Part shown: in pieces, positions 8,200 through 16,373 of the stretch | Layout of the letters: each line of letters opens with the position of its first letter | Numbering within the stretch: position 1 is the stretch's first letter | Assembly: GCA_964463485.1 (NCBI GenBank) | Contig: CAYXDO010000113.1 | Location: 1 to 35,007 of the forward strand | From: CAYXDO01 sp964463485 | Lineage (GTDB): Bacteria; Myxococcota; Kuafuiibacteriia; Kuafuiibacteriales; Kuafuiibacteriaceae | Direction: 5' to 3' | Length of the DNA: 35,007 nucleotides | The notes under the pieces: generated by a model | Seen by the model: the letters and a program-made list of their open reading frames with translations, nothing else | The model's database searches: none | Told to the model about the DNA's origin: nothing | Program-made: the position numbers and the translations under genes

Positions 8200-9276
8200 T
8201 CAAACTGGGTCGCTGGCTTGTTCGGACCTGGGCCGCGAAGCTTCGTTCGAGCCTCGATCGATGCCGATCTCGGAGTCGGGACGAGACGCCACCGTGCCGG
8301 TCCCGCGCCACGAGTTTTCGTTGTGCCAGCTCATGTGAACGTCGACCAAACCGGCTTCGCGAAACCAATCTTCGAATTCACTACGCTCGATGTAGTGGGC
8401 GATCGGAGGGGTGAGGTGGTCGTGCACGATCGAGTGAACCTCGTCGAACGGAAACTCCGCGATCACGTTCACGTAGGCCTGATAGAACAAACGTTGCCCG
8501 ACGGCTGCGCCCCTGAGCGGTTTGTACACACCTTTGGAGACGGCCCACAGCAGGGCCGCGGGAACTTTGGAGGCCTCGTACACGACGCGGTGCGGCAGCC
8601 TGGAGGTCACATTCTTCCGAATCGGGTCGACGAGCTGAACGATCCACTCGTTGTTCTCGCGCCCATAGACCCACGCGATCATCCTTCCGCCCGTCTTCAC
8701 GCGCGCGACGAGCTCGAGGAAGGCCTCCTTGGGCCTCGGTGTGTGGTGGAGAACGCCGACCGAGAACGCGATGTCGACCGACTTGGGAGCGACCGGGAGG
8801 CGGAACAAGTCGGCCTGAACGACGTGGACGTTGGGAAGATGCCGACAATTGCGAAAGGCAGTGTCGACCGCACTTCCGAGGTCGACCGCGATGACGTCCT
8901 TGGCACCCCAGCTCGAGACGAGCGACGAGTGCCGGCCCTTTCCGCAGCCTCCTTCGAGCACGATCTTGTCCTTGAAGTCCTCCGGCCTGTTGGGTCCGAT
9001 CCATCCGAGGAACTGCTGCTCGTAGTAGTGCGTGAGGAAGTCGAAGTCGTTCCATTGTCTTCCGAACCGATCGACCGTGCGCTGTTGATCGTGCTCGACG
9101 GCTGCATCGGGAAGGATTCGCGGCACACCATTTCGAATCGCGAAGCGGTCACCGCAGCGGCCGCACGAGAGCTCTCCTTCCAAGATCTCGTCCCCCTCTG
9201 ACCCGTGCGCTCGGCAATTGAGGCCGGGAACGAGGCAGCGAGGACAAGCAAGGAGGTCTGCGGCACGGGCCTTCAT
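8200..9276 (-). CDS. SAM-dependent methyltransferase with N-terminal zinc ribbon
   Basis: From the ATG at 9276 the protein has 358 residues. The upstream in-frame extension to 9333 looks noncoding and would run into the promoter space of the divergent gene. Residues 8-55 form a Trm112-like zinc ribbon (CPRC at 11-14, CGRC at 38-41, then IRNGVPRILP). The class I methyltransferase fold follows: motif I VLEGGCGKGRHS at about 106-117, the acidic strand VIAVDLG, and FSVGVLHHTPRPKEA, a hallmark of the Methyltransf_11/25 group. The C-terminal 140 residues are helical. The zinc-ribbon/methyltransferase architecture is common among enzymes encoded in polysaccharide and lipid clusters; the substrate cannot be read from the sequence. 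It probably forms an operon with the membrane protein downstream. Confidence 0.85.
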   Translation of the reverse strand: MKARAADLLACPRCLVPGLNCRAHGSEGDEILEGELSCGRCGDRFAIRNGVPRILPDAAVEHDQQRTVDRFGRQWNDFDFLTHYYEQQFLGWIGPNRPEDFKDKIVLEGGCGKGRHSSLVSSWGAKDVIAVDLGSAVDTAFRNCRHLPNVHVVQADLFRLPVAPKSVDIAFSVGVLHHTPRPKEAFLELVARVKTGGRMIAWVYGRENNEWIVQLVDPIRKNVTSRLPHRVVYEASKVPAALLWAVSKGVYKPLRGAAVGQRLFYQAYVNVIAEFPFDEVHSIVHDHLTPPIAHYIERSEFEDWFREAGLVDVHMSWHNENSWRGTGTVASRPDSEIGIDRGSNEASRPRSEQASDPV

Positions 9277-9397
9277 CTGGGGTTGCTCTAGCGGTCGTCG
9301 CTTGGCTCCGCAAGCGGCCTCCGAGGCGCCCATCGAAAACGCGGAGCCGGCGTACGCGCGTGTTCACCTTTCGACGCCGGAGTGTTCTCTTCGGGCC
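9277..9397. promoter_or_regulatory. divergent intergenic region
   Basis: If the starts chosen for the flanking genes are right, these 121 bases separate two divergently transcribed genes and must hold both promoters. I see no clear -35/-10 pair, sigma-54 site or operator. Frames running through it are rich in Arg and Ala and look noncoding. Confidence 0.4.
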
Positions 9398-11461
9398 GTG
9401 TTCGAGCCGCCACTCGCCGTCCCGAACGAGCGGCGCGGAGACGAGTCGAGAGGCCTCTCGAGGCTCGTCGCTTGGTGGCCGTACGTTTTGGTGGCCGCCC
9501 TCTACCTTCTCACCTCCCCGTTTCACAACGGCCTCAACAACCCGAACGAGATGGTGCGGGTCTACATGACGAAGGCGGCCGTCGACGGACACACCTTCAC
9601 CATCGACGGCGTCATTCGCGAATGGGGCGGCGTGGACGACAAGGCTATTCGCGACGGGAAGCTTTACTCCTCCAAGGCTCCGCTGCAGAGTCTGGTCGGC
9701 ATTCCGGTCTATGCGGCCGCTCGCGCGGCCGACGTCGAGCTCGATAAACGTCACTTGACCTGGCTGCTGCGTGTGTTCGGCTCGGCGCTGCCGTCCATTG
9801 GCTTCGCGTGGATCCTCATGGGGTTCATGAGATCGCGAGCGATCGCGCTCGGAGTCTCAGCTCGAATGGCGAACTCGACGGGGATCGCCATCTGCCTCGG
9901 GACGATGATGTACCCGTATGCGCTGACCTATACCGGACATGCGCTGGCAGCGATCGCCGCGGGGGGCTGTCACCTCGCGCTGATGGCGCTCGCGCGAGGC
10001 CAGACGGGAACAGCGAAGTGGCGCGGGCTCGCGCTGCTGCTCGGGCTCGCCGCCGGAGCCGCTCCGTTCGCCGAATATCCGGCCGCGTTGATGGCGGCGC
10101 CGGCGCTCGTCGCGGCGATCTTCGTCATACCGAGGCGGCGCATCCCGGAGCTCGTCCTGTTGTGTGCGCTCGGAGGAGCGCTCAGCTTCGGGATCGGGTT
10201 GTGGTCGCACCATGAGCTCTGGGGGTCGCCGTTCAAGACCGGCTATTCGTTCTTGGAGAACAAGACCTACGCAGAGAGCCATCACGGGAGCGGCTTCTTC
10301 GGAGTCAAGGGCCCCAAGGCAGTGGCCTTCTTCGGATCGCTCTTCTCTCCGGCCACTGGCCTGTTCTTCTACTCGCCCATCTTGATCCTCGGCCTCGTCG
10401 CGATCCTGCGCTCGATCGTGAGGCCAGGCCAGCGAGCGCTCGCGTGGGCCGCGCTGGCCGGCTTCACGGCGGAGGTCCTCTTCATCTCGGGCCACAGCCA
10501 CTGGCGAGGCGGCTGGACGCTCGGCCCGCGCTACATCATCTCGGTGGCTCCCGTGCTGGGCGTCTGGGTCCTCGAAGCGGCGAAGACCCCGCGGCTCGGC
10601 GCGTGGGTGAGTCCGCTCGGCGCCCTCTCCGTCTTGTTCACGGGCTTTGCGGCTGCCCTCTATCCGCACTTGTCGGACGTGTATTCGAATCCGCTGTCGA
10701 CGTTCGTGTGGCCTTCGTATCTGAAAGGCTACTCCACCTATGGCGTCGCCCATTCGTTGGGCCTGGAAGGACACGCGTCGAACCTGCCTCACCTGGCGCT
10801 GCTCTCGATCGCGCTCGTGTTCGTCGCCGGTGCGAGATCGAAATGGGGTGAGCTCGCTATCACCCTACTCTCCGTAAGTATCCTCGCGTACCTCGGGAGC
10901 CTCGTCCCCGAACACGATGTGAGCGCGGCGGCGCGAGAGAACGAGCGGCTCTGGGGGTTCTGGGAGCCCGCACATCGGCCGACGCGCGCGATGTTCGATA
11001 CGCGAACGCAGGTCTCGGCGATCTCCGTCGAATCCGAGCTCGAAGGGCGCCGCCGACCCTGCGTCCGCGTAGCGCCCGAGCGCTGCTCCTACGGAGACCA
11101 GCCGTGGCATCACTTCGGCCCCGAGCTCATCAACGTCGATGGAGCGCAGCATCCGTTGATGTTCCTCCATCCGATCCACGACCAGGTCGTGCGCGCCAGA
11201 ATCTCCGCGCCCCCCGCGGCCAAAAACGGCCTGTTGCGGATGGCGCTGTCCGACGAGAGCGTGGCCAGCGACAACAAAGATCCGGTACGCGTCCAGGCCT
11301 TCGACGGCCCGACAAAATTTTTCGACGACGAAATCGGAACGCAGCGCGGATTCACCGAAGTTTCCGTCACACGAACCTCGTCCGGCCCGATCACGTTGGA
11401 GCTGCGGTGCGGTCGAGACGGCGCGAGAGTGTTCGGCTTCGAGCTCGTGCTCTCGAACTGA
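9398..11461 (+). CDS. polytopic membrane protein, GT-C glycosyltransferase-like
   Basis: The frame is open from 9218, but the first 60 codons look noncoding and overlap the divergent methyltransferase. The GTG at 9398 leaves a normal spacer and a 687-residue protein. A first helix (WWPYVLVAALYLLTSPF) is followed by a large loop with NPNEMVRVYMTKAAVDGHTF and DGKLYSSKAPLQSLVGIPVY, the pattern of the first extracytoplasmic loop in PMT/ArnT-like GT-C enzymes. About ten more helices extend to about residue 510. The final 160 residues are soluble, beta-rich and probably periplasmic, ending VFGFELVLSN. It is followed 68 bases later by a polyprenyl-phosphate-type GT2 gene, which fits a donor-maker/donor-user pair. 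The exact reaction is unknown. Confidence 0.75.
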   Translation: MFEPPLAVPNERRGDESRGLSRLVAWWPYVLVAALYLLTSPFHNGLNNPNEMVRVYMTKAAVDGHTFTIDGVIREWGGVDDKAIRDGKLYSSKAPLQSLVGIPVYAAARAADVELDKRHLTWLLRVFGSALPSIGFAWILMGFMRSRAIALGVSARMANSTGIAICLGTMMYPYALTYTGHALAAIAAGGCHLALMALARGQTGTAKWRGLALLLGLAAGAAPFAEYPAALMAAPALVAAIFVIPRRRIPELVLLCALGGALSFGIGLWSHHELWGSPFKTGYSFLENKTYAESHHGSGFFGVKGPKAVAFFGSLFSPATGLFFYSPILILGLVAILRSIVRPGQRALAWAALAGFTAEVLFISGHSHWRGGWTLGPRYIISVAPVLGVWVLEAAKTPRLGAWVSPLGALSVLFTGFAAALYPHLSDVYSNPLSTFVWPSYLKGYSTYGVAHSLGLEGHASNLPHLALLSIALVFVAGARSKWGELAITLLSVSILAYLGSLVPEHDVSAAARENERLWGFWEPAHRPTRAMFDTRTQVSAISVESELEGRRRPCVRVAPERCSYGDQPWHHFGPELINVDGAQHPLMFLHPIHDQVVRARISAPPAAKNGLLRMALSDESVASDNKDPVRVQAFDGPTKFFDDEIGTQRGFTEVSVTRTSSGPITLELRCGRDGARVFGFELVLSN

Positions 11462-11529
11462 CCCCGGTCCGGGCCCCGGATCTCGCCGCAGGTTGCTGCA
11501 GAACCCGATCCCCGATACATCCGACCGGC

Positions 11530-12492
11530 GTGACCAAGCTCGTCATCCAGATCCCCTGCCTGAACGAGGCAGAGCATCTGCCGATGACACTCGGCGACCT
11601 TCCGAAGTCGATTCCGGGCATCGACGAGATCGAGGTGGTCGTCATCGACGACGGGAGCCACGACGCGACGAGTGAGGTCGCGCGAGCCCACGGCGCCCAG
11701 GCCGTCGTGCGGCACAAGCGAACGCTCGGCTTGGCGGCCGCCTTTCGAACGGGGCTCGAGGAGTGCGTTCGGCGGGGCGCTGACTTCATCGTCAACACGG
11801 ACGCCGACAACCAGTATCGCGGTGAGGACGTCGCTCGTTTGGTGCGGCCTCTCTTGGAGAAAGGCGCGGATCTCGTCGTTGGGGATCGCGGAGTGGGGAC
11901 GCTCGAATTGTTCCCCAGGCACAAGCGGCTGCTGCAGCGGTTTGGCAGTTGGGTGATCTCGAAGGCGTCGGGCTTGGAGATCCCCGACGCAACGAGCGGC
12001 TTTCGGGCGCTCACACGAGAGACCGCGCTGCGCCTGATCGTGCTCGGAACCTACTCCTACACGCTCGAGAGCCTCATTCACGCCGGCAACGCGGGCATGA
12101 CCGTCAAGTTCGTACCGATCACCGTGAACCCGCCCACGCGGCCCTCGCGCCTCATGCGCGGCGCCAGTGACTACGTACGAACGTCGTCCGTCGCGATCGT
12201 CCGCGCGTACACCTTGCGTCGGCCGCTCTTCGTCTTCGCCGTGATCGGCGCGGTTTTGATGGCGTTGGGTCTGATTCCCGGCGTGCGCTTCCTCTACTTG
12301 AGGGCCCAAGGGCAGTCAGGTCACGTCCAATCCCTGATTCTCTGCGCGATCCTGCTGCTCATGGGGTTTCAGTCCTGGCTCGCGGGGCTCTTGTCGGACC
12401 TCGTGGCCTCCAATCGGAAGCTCTTGGAGGAGTTGGTGATGCGCGCCAGGGAACGCGATCACGAGGTGGAAAAGCGAGCGGACCGGAGCTGA
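11530..12492 (+). CDS. GT2 glycosyltransferase, polyprenyl-phosphate type
   Basis: From the GTG at 11530 the product is 320 residues; the frame is open further upstream but overlaps the preceding gene. The N-terminus VTKLVIQIPCLNEAEHLP is the classical first strand of GT-A enzymes. VIDDGSHD (Asp40, Asp41) binds the nucleotide, and NTDADNQY (Asp91, Asp93) is the DXD metal site. ATSGFRALTRETA is typical of dolichol-phosphate-mannose-synthase-like and GtrB-like enzymes. Two C-terminal membrane helices (about 232-256 and 268-292) anchor the protein, as in polyisoprenyl-phosphate glycosyltransferases. Such enzymes transfer a sugar from a nucleotide donor to undecaprenyl phosphate at the inner membrane for later use by GT-C enzymes, and the neighbouring gene is a candidate user. 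Sugar specificity is unknown. Confidence 0.85.
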   Translation: MTKLVIQIPCLNEAEHLPMTLGDLPKSIPGIDEIEVVVIDDGSHDATSEVARAHGAQAVVRHKRTLGLAAAFRTGLEECVRRGADFIVNTDADNQYRGEDVARLVRPLLEKGADLVVGDRGVGTLELFPRHKRLLQRFGSWVISKASGLEIPDATSGFRALTRETALRLIVLGTYSYTLESLIHAGNAGMTVKFVPITVNPPTRPSRLMRGASDYVRTSSVAIVRAYTLRRPLFVFAVIGAVLMALGLIPGVRFLYLRAQGQSGHVQSLILCAILLLMGFQSWLAGLLSDLVASNRKLLEELVMRARERDHEVEKRADRS

Positions 12493-12552
12493 GGCGACGT
12501 TCCAGGGGGAAGTCGCTTCCCAATCGCCCTGCCCTGCGATATTGGGGCGCCC

Positions 12553-14100
12553 GTGCTAGGGGTCCTAAGGGAAAAGAAGAACAACCCACTGATCGTCGTG
12601 TTCATGGCGGCGATCATCCTCGTGTTCATCGCCTTCTTCGGCCCAGGTTCCCGCAACTGCTCGGGCACGACGTTCGACTATGCGGCGAAGGTGAACGGCG
12701 AGACCATCGGAGAGCGCGAGTTCGCCGTTCAGTATTCGTACACGTATCGGATGTATCAGCAGCAGCTCCCGAACTTCAACCGCGAGACGGCACAGAGCCT
12801 CGACCTTCGTCGCAAGATCCTCGATCGCATGATCACCGACCGGCTGATGGCCGCGGAAGCGAAGAAGCGAGGGCTCGAGGTGGACGACGAGGCGCTGCGA
12901 GCAGCCATCGTCGGCAACGAGACCTTCAAGCGTGAGGGTCGATTCGACCCGAAGATGTACGAACGCTTCCTCTCTTACAACCAGATGCGCCCCGCCGACT
13001 TCGAGGAGACGCTGCGGGTGCAGCTGTTGTCCGAGAAGCTCGGCGCCATCATGAGCGGCGCGATGTCGGTCTCGGGTCCGGAAGCGAAGAAGACGTTCGA
13101 AGACCAGGAGCGCTCGATGGAGCTCGAGTTCGTACGCGTCCCAACGAAATCGTTCGAGGACAAAGTAGCGCCCGCGACGGACGCGGAGATCGCGGCGTAC
13201 CTCGCCAAGCCTGAGTCGACCGAGGCAGTCCAAAAGTATTACGACAAACACAAGCGCCAGAAGTTCGACGTGCCAAAGCGGGTGCGTGCGCGACACATCT
13301 TGGCGAGAGCCGAGAAGGACGCTCCGCCCGAGGTGAAAGACGCGGCGCGCGCCAAGGTGAAGCAGGCCATGGACGCGGTCGCGAGCGGCATGGCGTTCGA
13401 GGAGGCCGCGAAGAAGTGGTCAGAGGACTCCACCGCGGAGCGCGGCGGTGACCTCGGATTTTTCTCGCAGGGCCAGATGGTGCCAGCGTTCGAGGAGGTT
13501 GCGTTCGCGCTGAGCCCCGGCAAGACGTCGGGCATCGTGGAGTCGCCCTTTGGGTACCATTTCCTTCGAGTCGACGAGGTCGCGGAGCCCATCCAGCGGA
13601 AGCTCGAAGACGTGAAGAACGAGATCGCCTCCGCGTTAGTCGCGGAGGAGAAGGCCGCCCAGCTCGCAGAAGCCCAAGCCAAGGGCGTTCTCGCGGGGGC
13701 CAAGGGCGGCAAGGCGCTCGGTGACGCTGCGTCCGAGGTCGGCCTCACCGCAGAGAACACGGGATCGTTCACGGCGGCCCACGACTTCATTCCGCGCTTG
13801 GGCCTCGACAAGGAGCTCAGCAAGAAGGTGTGGGCCATGACGTTGGACGCGCCGCTGTCCTCCGAGCCCCACAAAGCCGAGTCCGCCTACATCGTCTATC
13901 GCCTCGTTTCGAAGCGGGAGCCCACTCCGGAGGAGTTCGCTCAGCGCGGCTTCGAGACGCAGCGCAGACTGGCCAGCGAGAAATCGCAGAGCGTGGTGAC
14001 CGAGTTCGGCGCGAGCCTCAGGAAGGACGCCAAAGTCGACGAGAATCCGGTCGTGCTGTCCTACGACGCTCCGGAGCGCCCGCAAGACCGGTCCTTCTGA
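12553..14100 (+). CDS. ppiD: PpiD/SurA-type peptidyl-prolyl isomerase
   Basis: The 515-residue protein (GTG start) has a membrane anchor at about residues 13-32 (LIVVFMAAIILVFIAFFGPG). A SurA-like chaperone region follows (AAKVNGETIGEREFAVQYSY, then LRRKILDRMITDRLMAAEAKKRG). A parvulin rotamase domain lies at about 240-345 (RVRARHILARAEKD, GGDLGFFSQGQMVPAFEEVA, SPFGYHFLRVDEV). This is the PpiD arrangement; the protein is about 100 residues shorter than E. coli PpiD, with one rotamase domain and a short C-terminal helical region. It would help fold newly exported proteins on the periplasmic face of the inner membrane. The lysine/alanine-rich 360-400 segment is probably helical. Its stop codon is part of a 17-bp tandem repeat. 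Confidence 0.85.
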   Translation: MLGVLREKKNNPLIVVFMAAIILVFIAFFGPGSRNCSGTTFDYAAKVNGETIGEREFAVQYSYTYRMYQQQLPNFNRETAQSLDLRRKILDRMITDRLMAAEAKKRGLEVDDEALRAAIVGNETFKREGRFDPKMYERFLSYNQMRPADFEETLRVQLLSEKLGAIMSGAMSVSGPEAKKTFEDQERSMELEFVRVPTKSFEDKVAPATDAEIAAYLAKPESTEAVQKYYDKHKRQKFDVPKRVRARHILARAEKDAPPEVKDAARAKVKQAMDAVASGMAFEEAAKKWSEDSTAERGGDLGFFSQGQMVPAFEEVAFALSPGKTSGIVESPFGYHFLRVDEVAEPIQRKLEDVKNEIASALVAEEKAAQLAEAQAKGVLAGAKGGKALGDAASEVGLTAENTGSFTAAHDFIPRLGLDKELSKKVWAMTLDAPLSSEPHKAESAYIVYRLVSKREPTPEEFAQRGFETQRRLASEKSQSVVTEFGASLRKDAKVDENPVVLSYDAPERPQDRSF

Positions 14101-14143
14101 CCGCGTTCACCTTCTGACCGCGTTCACCTTCTGACCGCGTTCG
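14093..14143. repeat. 17-bp tandem repeat that contains the ppiD stop codon
   Basis: CCTTCTGACCGCGTTCA occurs at 14093-14109 and 14110-14126, and with one end mismatch at 14127-14143. The first copy holds the codons for the last residues and the TGA stop of the ppiD-like gene; the next copies are downstream. The period of 17 is not a multiple of three, and each copy contains a TGA. Confidence 0.9.
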
Positions 14144-14182
14144 TGCACGAAACGCGGCGATTGGGCATGATCGTCGAGCTTC

Positions 14183-16150
14183 GTGCCTCCGTTTCGGTCC
14201 ACCCTCGCGACCAAGGTCTTTCTTGCGTTCGCCGTCCTCCTCACCGCCTTCGCGCTGCTCGGCTTTTTCGGCGCCAAGCAGCTCGGAGACGTGGGTGAAG
14301 ATCTGCGAAGGATCACCGAAGGCCATTTGAGCCTCGCGCGCCTCGCCGGGCAGCTCGAAACCTCCCAGCAGAATCTCTTTCGCGATCTCCGTCGCGGCCT
14401 CGACGAGCGCGACCCCAAGAGCCGCGAGCTGATCCTGCGCATCGCCGCAGCGTACTTCCCGGAGGTGATTCGCTCGCGGCTCGACGAGGTCCGCTCCGTC
14501 GCCGAACGGAGGCTCCCCAAAGAGAAGGAGGCCACGCGGGCCGCCTTCTATCGCGGCGTCATCGAGGCCGTCGGACGGCTCCGCGTCGAGCACGAGGAGC
14601 TCGAACGGCAGATCGAGCGCGTGCTCGGCCAGAGCGACGAGCTCGCCATCACCGGCGCGCGAGGGGAGCTCGATGGGATCGAGCGACGCCTTCGCGCCGA
14701 GCTGTTCTCGCTAGGAGAACAAATCCATCAGGAGACCGACCACGCGGCCCTACGCGCAGACGCCGACGAGAAGCAGGCCACCCTTCGGCTCGCTGGGCTC
14801 ACCGCTTTCGCCTTGATCGTGATCGTGTTCTCGACCGCGCTCGTCTCCCGAGAGCTCGCTCGGATCCGCCCGCTCGTGGAGTTCGCCCGCGCCGTCTCAC
14901 GCGGAGACTACGCGCAGAAGGTCCCGAGCGTCGGATCGGACGAGCTGTCCGCGCTCGCGTTGGAGCTCGAGTCCATGTCGCGCGGCCGTCAGGAGCGCGA
15001 GCAGGAGCTCGACCGGCAGCGCGACGAGCTCGAACGCGCCTACCACCGCGTGGCCGAGCTCAAGCGGTATCACGAGAGCATCGTCGAGAGCCTTCGCGCC
15101 GCCGTGATCGTCACCGACCGCGATCGCCGCGTCACCAGCCTCAATCGCGCGGCCGAGATGCGCTTACTCGGACAACGCGACCAGGCGCTCGGAAAGCTCC
15201 TGGAGGAGCTCCCCCTCGGACGCGCCCTAGCGCTGCAGGTCGGCCCGCTCGCCGAGCGACTCACGCGCGGAGGAGCCCTCTCGCTCAGCGCCGCGCCGAT
15301 CCCCATCCGGGACGGATCCGAGGCGCTCGCGGACGTCACCATCGCCCCGCTCGAAGACGCCAACGGCGCGGTCTTGGGACTCGTCGTTGCGCTCGAAGAC
15401 GTCACCGAAGCCGTTCGAACCAAGGAGGCGCTCATTCGGTCGGAGCGACTGGCGGCGATCGGACGAATGAGCGCCCACGTGACTCACGAGATTCGCAACC
15501 CCCTCTCCTCCATCGGGCTCAACGCCGAGCTCCTCGACGATCTCATCGGGGATCTCGTCTCCAAAGACGGCAAGCCGAGCGCCTCGGCCGAGGAGGAGGC
15601 CCGAGCGATCTGTCGCGTGATCGGAAGAGAGACCGATCGACTCACGGACATCACCGACGCGTACCTGAAATTCGCTCGCCTGCCTCGACCGCAACTCATG
15701 AGTTGGCAACCCGCGGAGCTTCTGCGGGAGGTCGCGACCTTCGTGCGCCGGGACCTCGACGCGAACCGAATCAAGCTCGAGCTCGAAATCTCCGAGTCCA
15801 TGTCCGAGCTCGAGCTCGACGTGGACCAAATGCGACAAGCGATGCTCAACCTCGTGAAGAACGCGAAGGAGTCGATGCCAGAAGGGGGCACTCTTCGGCT
15901 CGCAGCGCGAGAGTCAGAGGGCGAAACGCAGCTCGAAGTGACCGACTCAGGCGTCGGGATCGAGGCTTCGGACCTCGATCGAATATTCGATCCCTTCTAC
16001 TCCAGCAAACCCACGGGGACCGGCCTTGGGCTCGCCCTCTGTCAGCAAATCGTGTCCGAGCACGGCGGGCGACTCGAGGTGCGGTCCCTGCGCGGCCAAG
16101 GTTCCACCTTCGTGATTAGAATTCCGACTCACCGTCCGGGACCGAGCTAG
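14183..16150 (+). CDS. membrane sensor histidine kinase (HAMP-PAS), orphan
   Basis: The 655-residue protein (GTG start) has a membrane helix at about residues 10-30, a helical periplasmic sensor of about 170 residues, and a second helix at about 203-222 (AGLTAFALIVIVFSTALV). A HAMP linker follows (RIRPLVEFARAVSRGDYAQK), then a coiled coil and a PAS domain (about 305-420, SLRAAVIVTDRDRRVTSLNR). The HisKA motif AHVTHEIRNPLSS has the phospho-acceptor His435. The ATPase domain shows the N-box NLVKNAKES (about 555), the G1 box DSGVGI and the G2 box GTGLGLAL. It would autophosphorylate in response to an envelope or cytoplasmic signal. It resembles NtrB/AtoS-type kinases that work with sigma-54 activators, but no response regulator is adjacent. 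The periplasmic ligand is unknown. Confidence 0.9.
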   Translation: MPPFRSTLATKVFLAFAVLLTAFALLGFFGAKQLGDVGEDLRRITEGHLSLARLAGQLETSQQNLFRDLRRGLDERDPKSRELILRIAAAYFPEVIRSRLDEVRSVAERRLPKEKEATRAAFYRGVIEAVGRLRVEHEELERQIERVLGQSDELAITGARGELDGIERRLRAELFSLGEQIHQETDHAALRADADEKQATLRLAGLTAFALIVIVFSTALVSRELARIRPLVEFARAVSRGDYAQKVPSVGSDELSALALELESMSRGRQEREQELDRQRDELERAYHRVAELKRYHESIVESLRAAVIVTDRDRRVTSLNRAAEMRLLGQRDQALGKLLEELPLGRALALQVGPLAERLTRGGALSLSAAPIPIRDGSEALADVTIAPLEDANGAVLGLVVALEDVTEAVRTKEALIRSERLAAIGRMSAHVTHEIRNPLSSIGLNAELLDDLIGDLVSKDGKPSASAEEEARAICRVIGRETDRLTDITDAYLKFARLPRPQLMSWQPAELLREVATFVRRDLDANRIKLELEISESMSELELDVDQMRQAMLNLVKNAKESMPEGGTLRLAARESEGETQLEVTDSGVGIEASDLDRIFDPFYSSKPTGTGLGLALCQQIVSEHGGRLEVRSLRGQGSTFVIRIPTHRPGPS

Positions 16151-16183
16151 AGCACCGACTAGGCTGTAAGGTCGCGAATCTCG

Positions 16184-16213
16184 GGCTCGTGCTCGTGCTC
16201 TACGAAAGACTTT
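16184..16213. repeat. degenerate copy of the CACGAG-type element arm
   Basis: GGGCTCGTGCTCGTGCTC followed by TACGAAAGACTTTC resembles the right arm of the fold-back element at 2757-2798, where GTGCTC units are followed by GAAAGATTTC. Only one arm is visible, so this is a solo or decayed copy. Confidence 0.5.
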
Positions 16214-16221
16214 CATCCAAA

Positions 16222-16270
16222 AGCCTCTGTGTCCTCTGTATTCCTGCTCTGTGTCCTTTGTGGTTTTCCC
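16222..16270. repeat. CTCTGTGTCC-type dispersed repeat
   Basis: A stretch of CCTCTGTGTCCTCTGTATTC followed by CTGCTCTGTGTCCTTTGTGG has base use quite unlike the surrounding DNA. From memory, CACAGAGGACACAGAG-like repeats turn up in the gaps between genes of many bacterial genomes. It carries no gene. It lies directly beside the degenerate hexamer arm, so the 223-base gap is a composite of two repeat types. Confidence 0.6.
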
Positions 16271-16373
16271 CGGGCACGCGATGAGTGATGGACTTGGACA
16301 TATCGCGCGACTTGGTCTCACACCCGATTTCGCTCGAGTTGACTGAGCCCAGGGTCCCTGTTGTGCTCGACGA

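Noticed and set aside
9218..9397. N-terminal extension of the GT-C-like protein
   Set aside because: Arg/Ala-rich, overlaps the divergent methyltransferase, and the conserved membrane protein begins after it.
11104..11529. N-terminal extension of the GT2 enzyme
   Set aside because: It overlaps the preceding gene in another frame and has shadow composition; the GT-A fold starts at the GTG at 11530.
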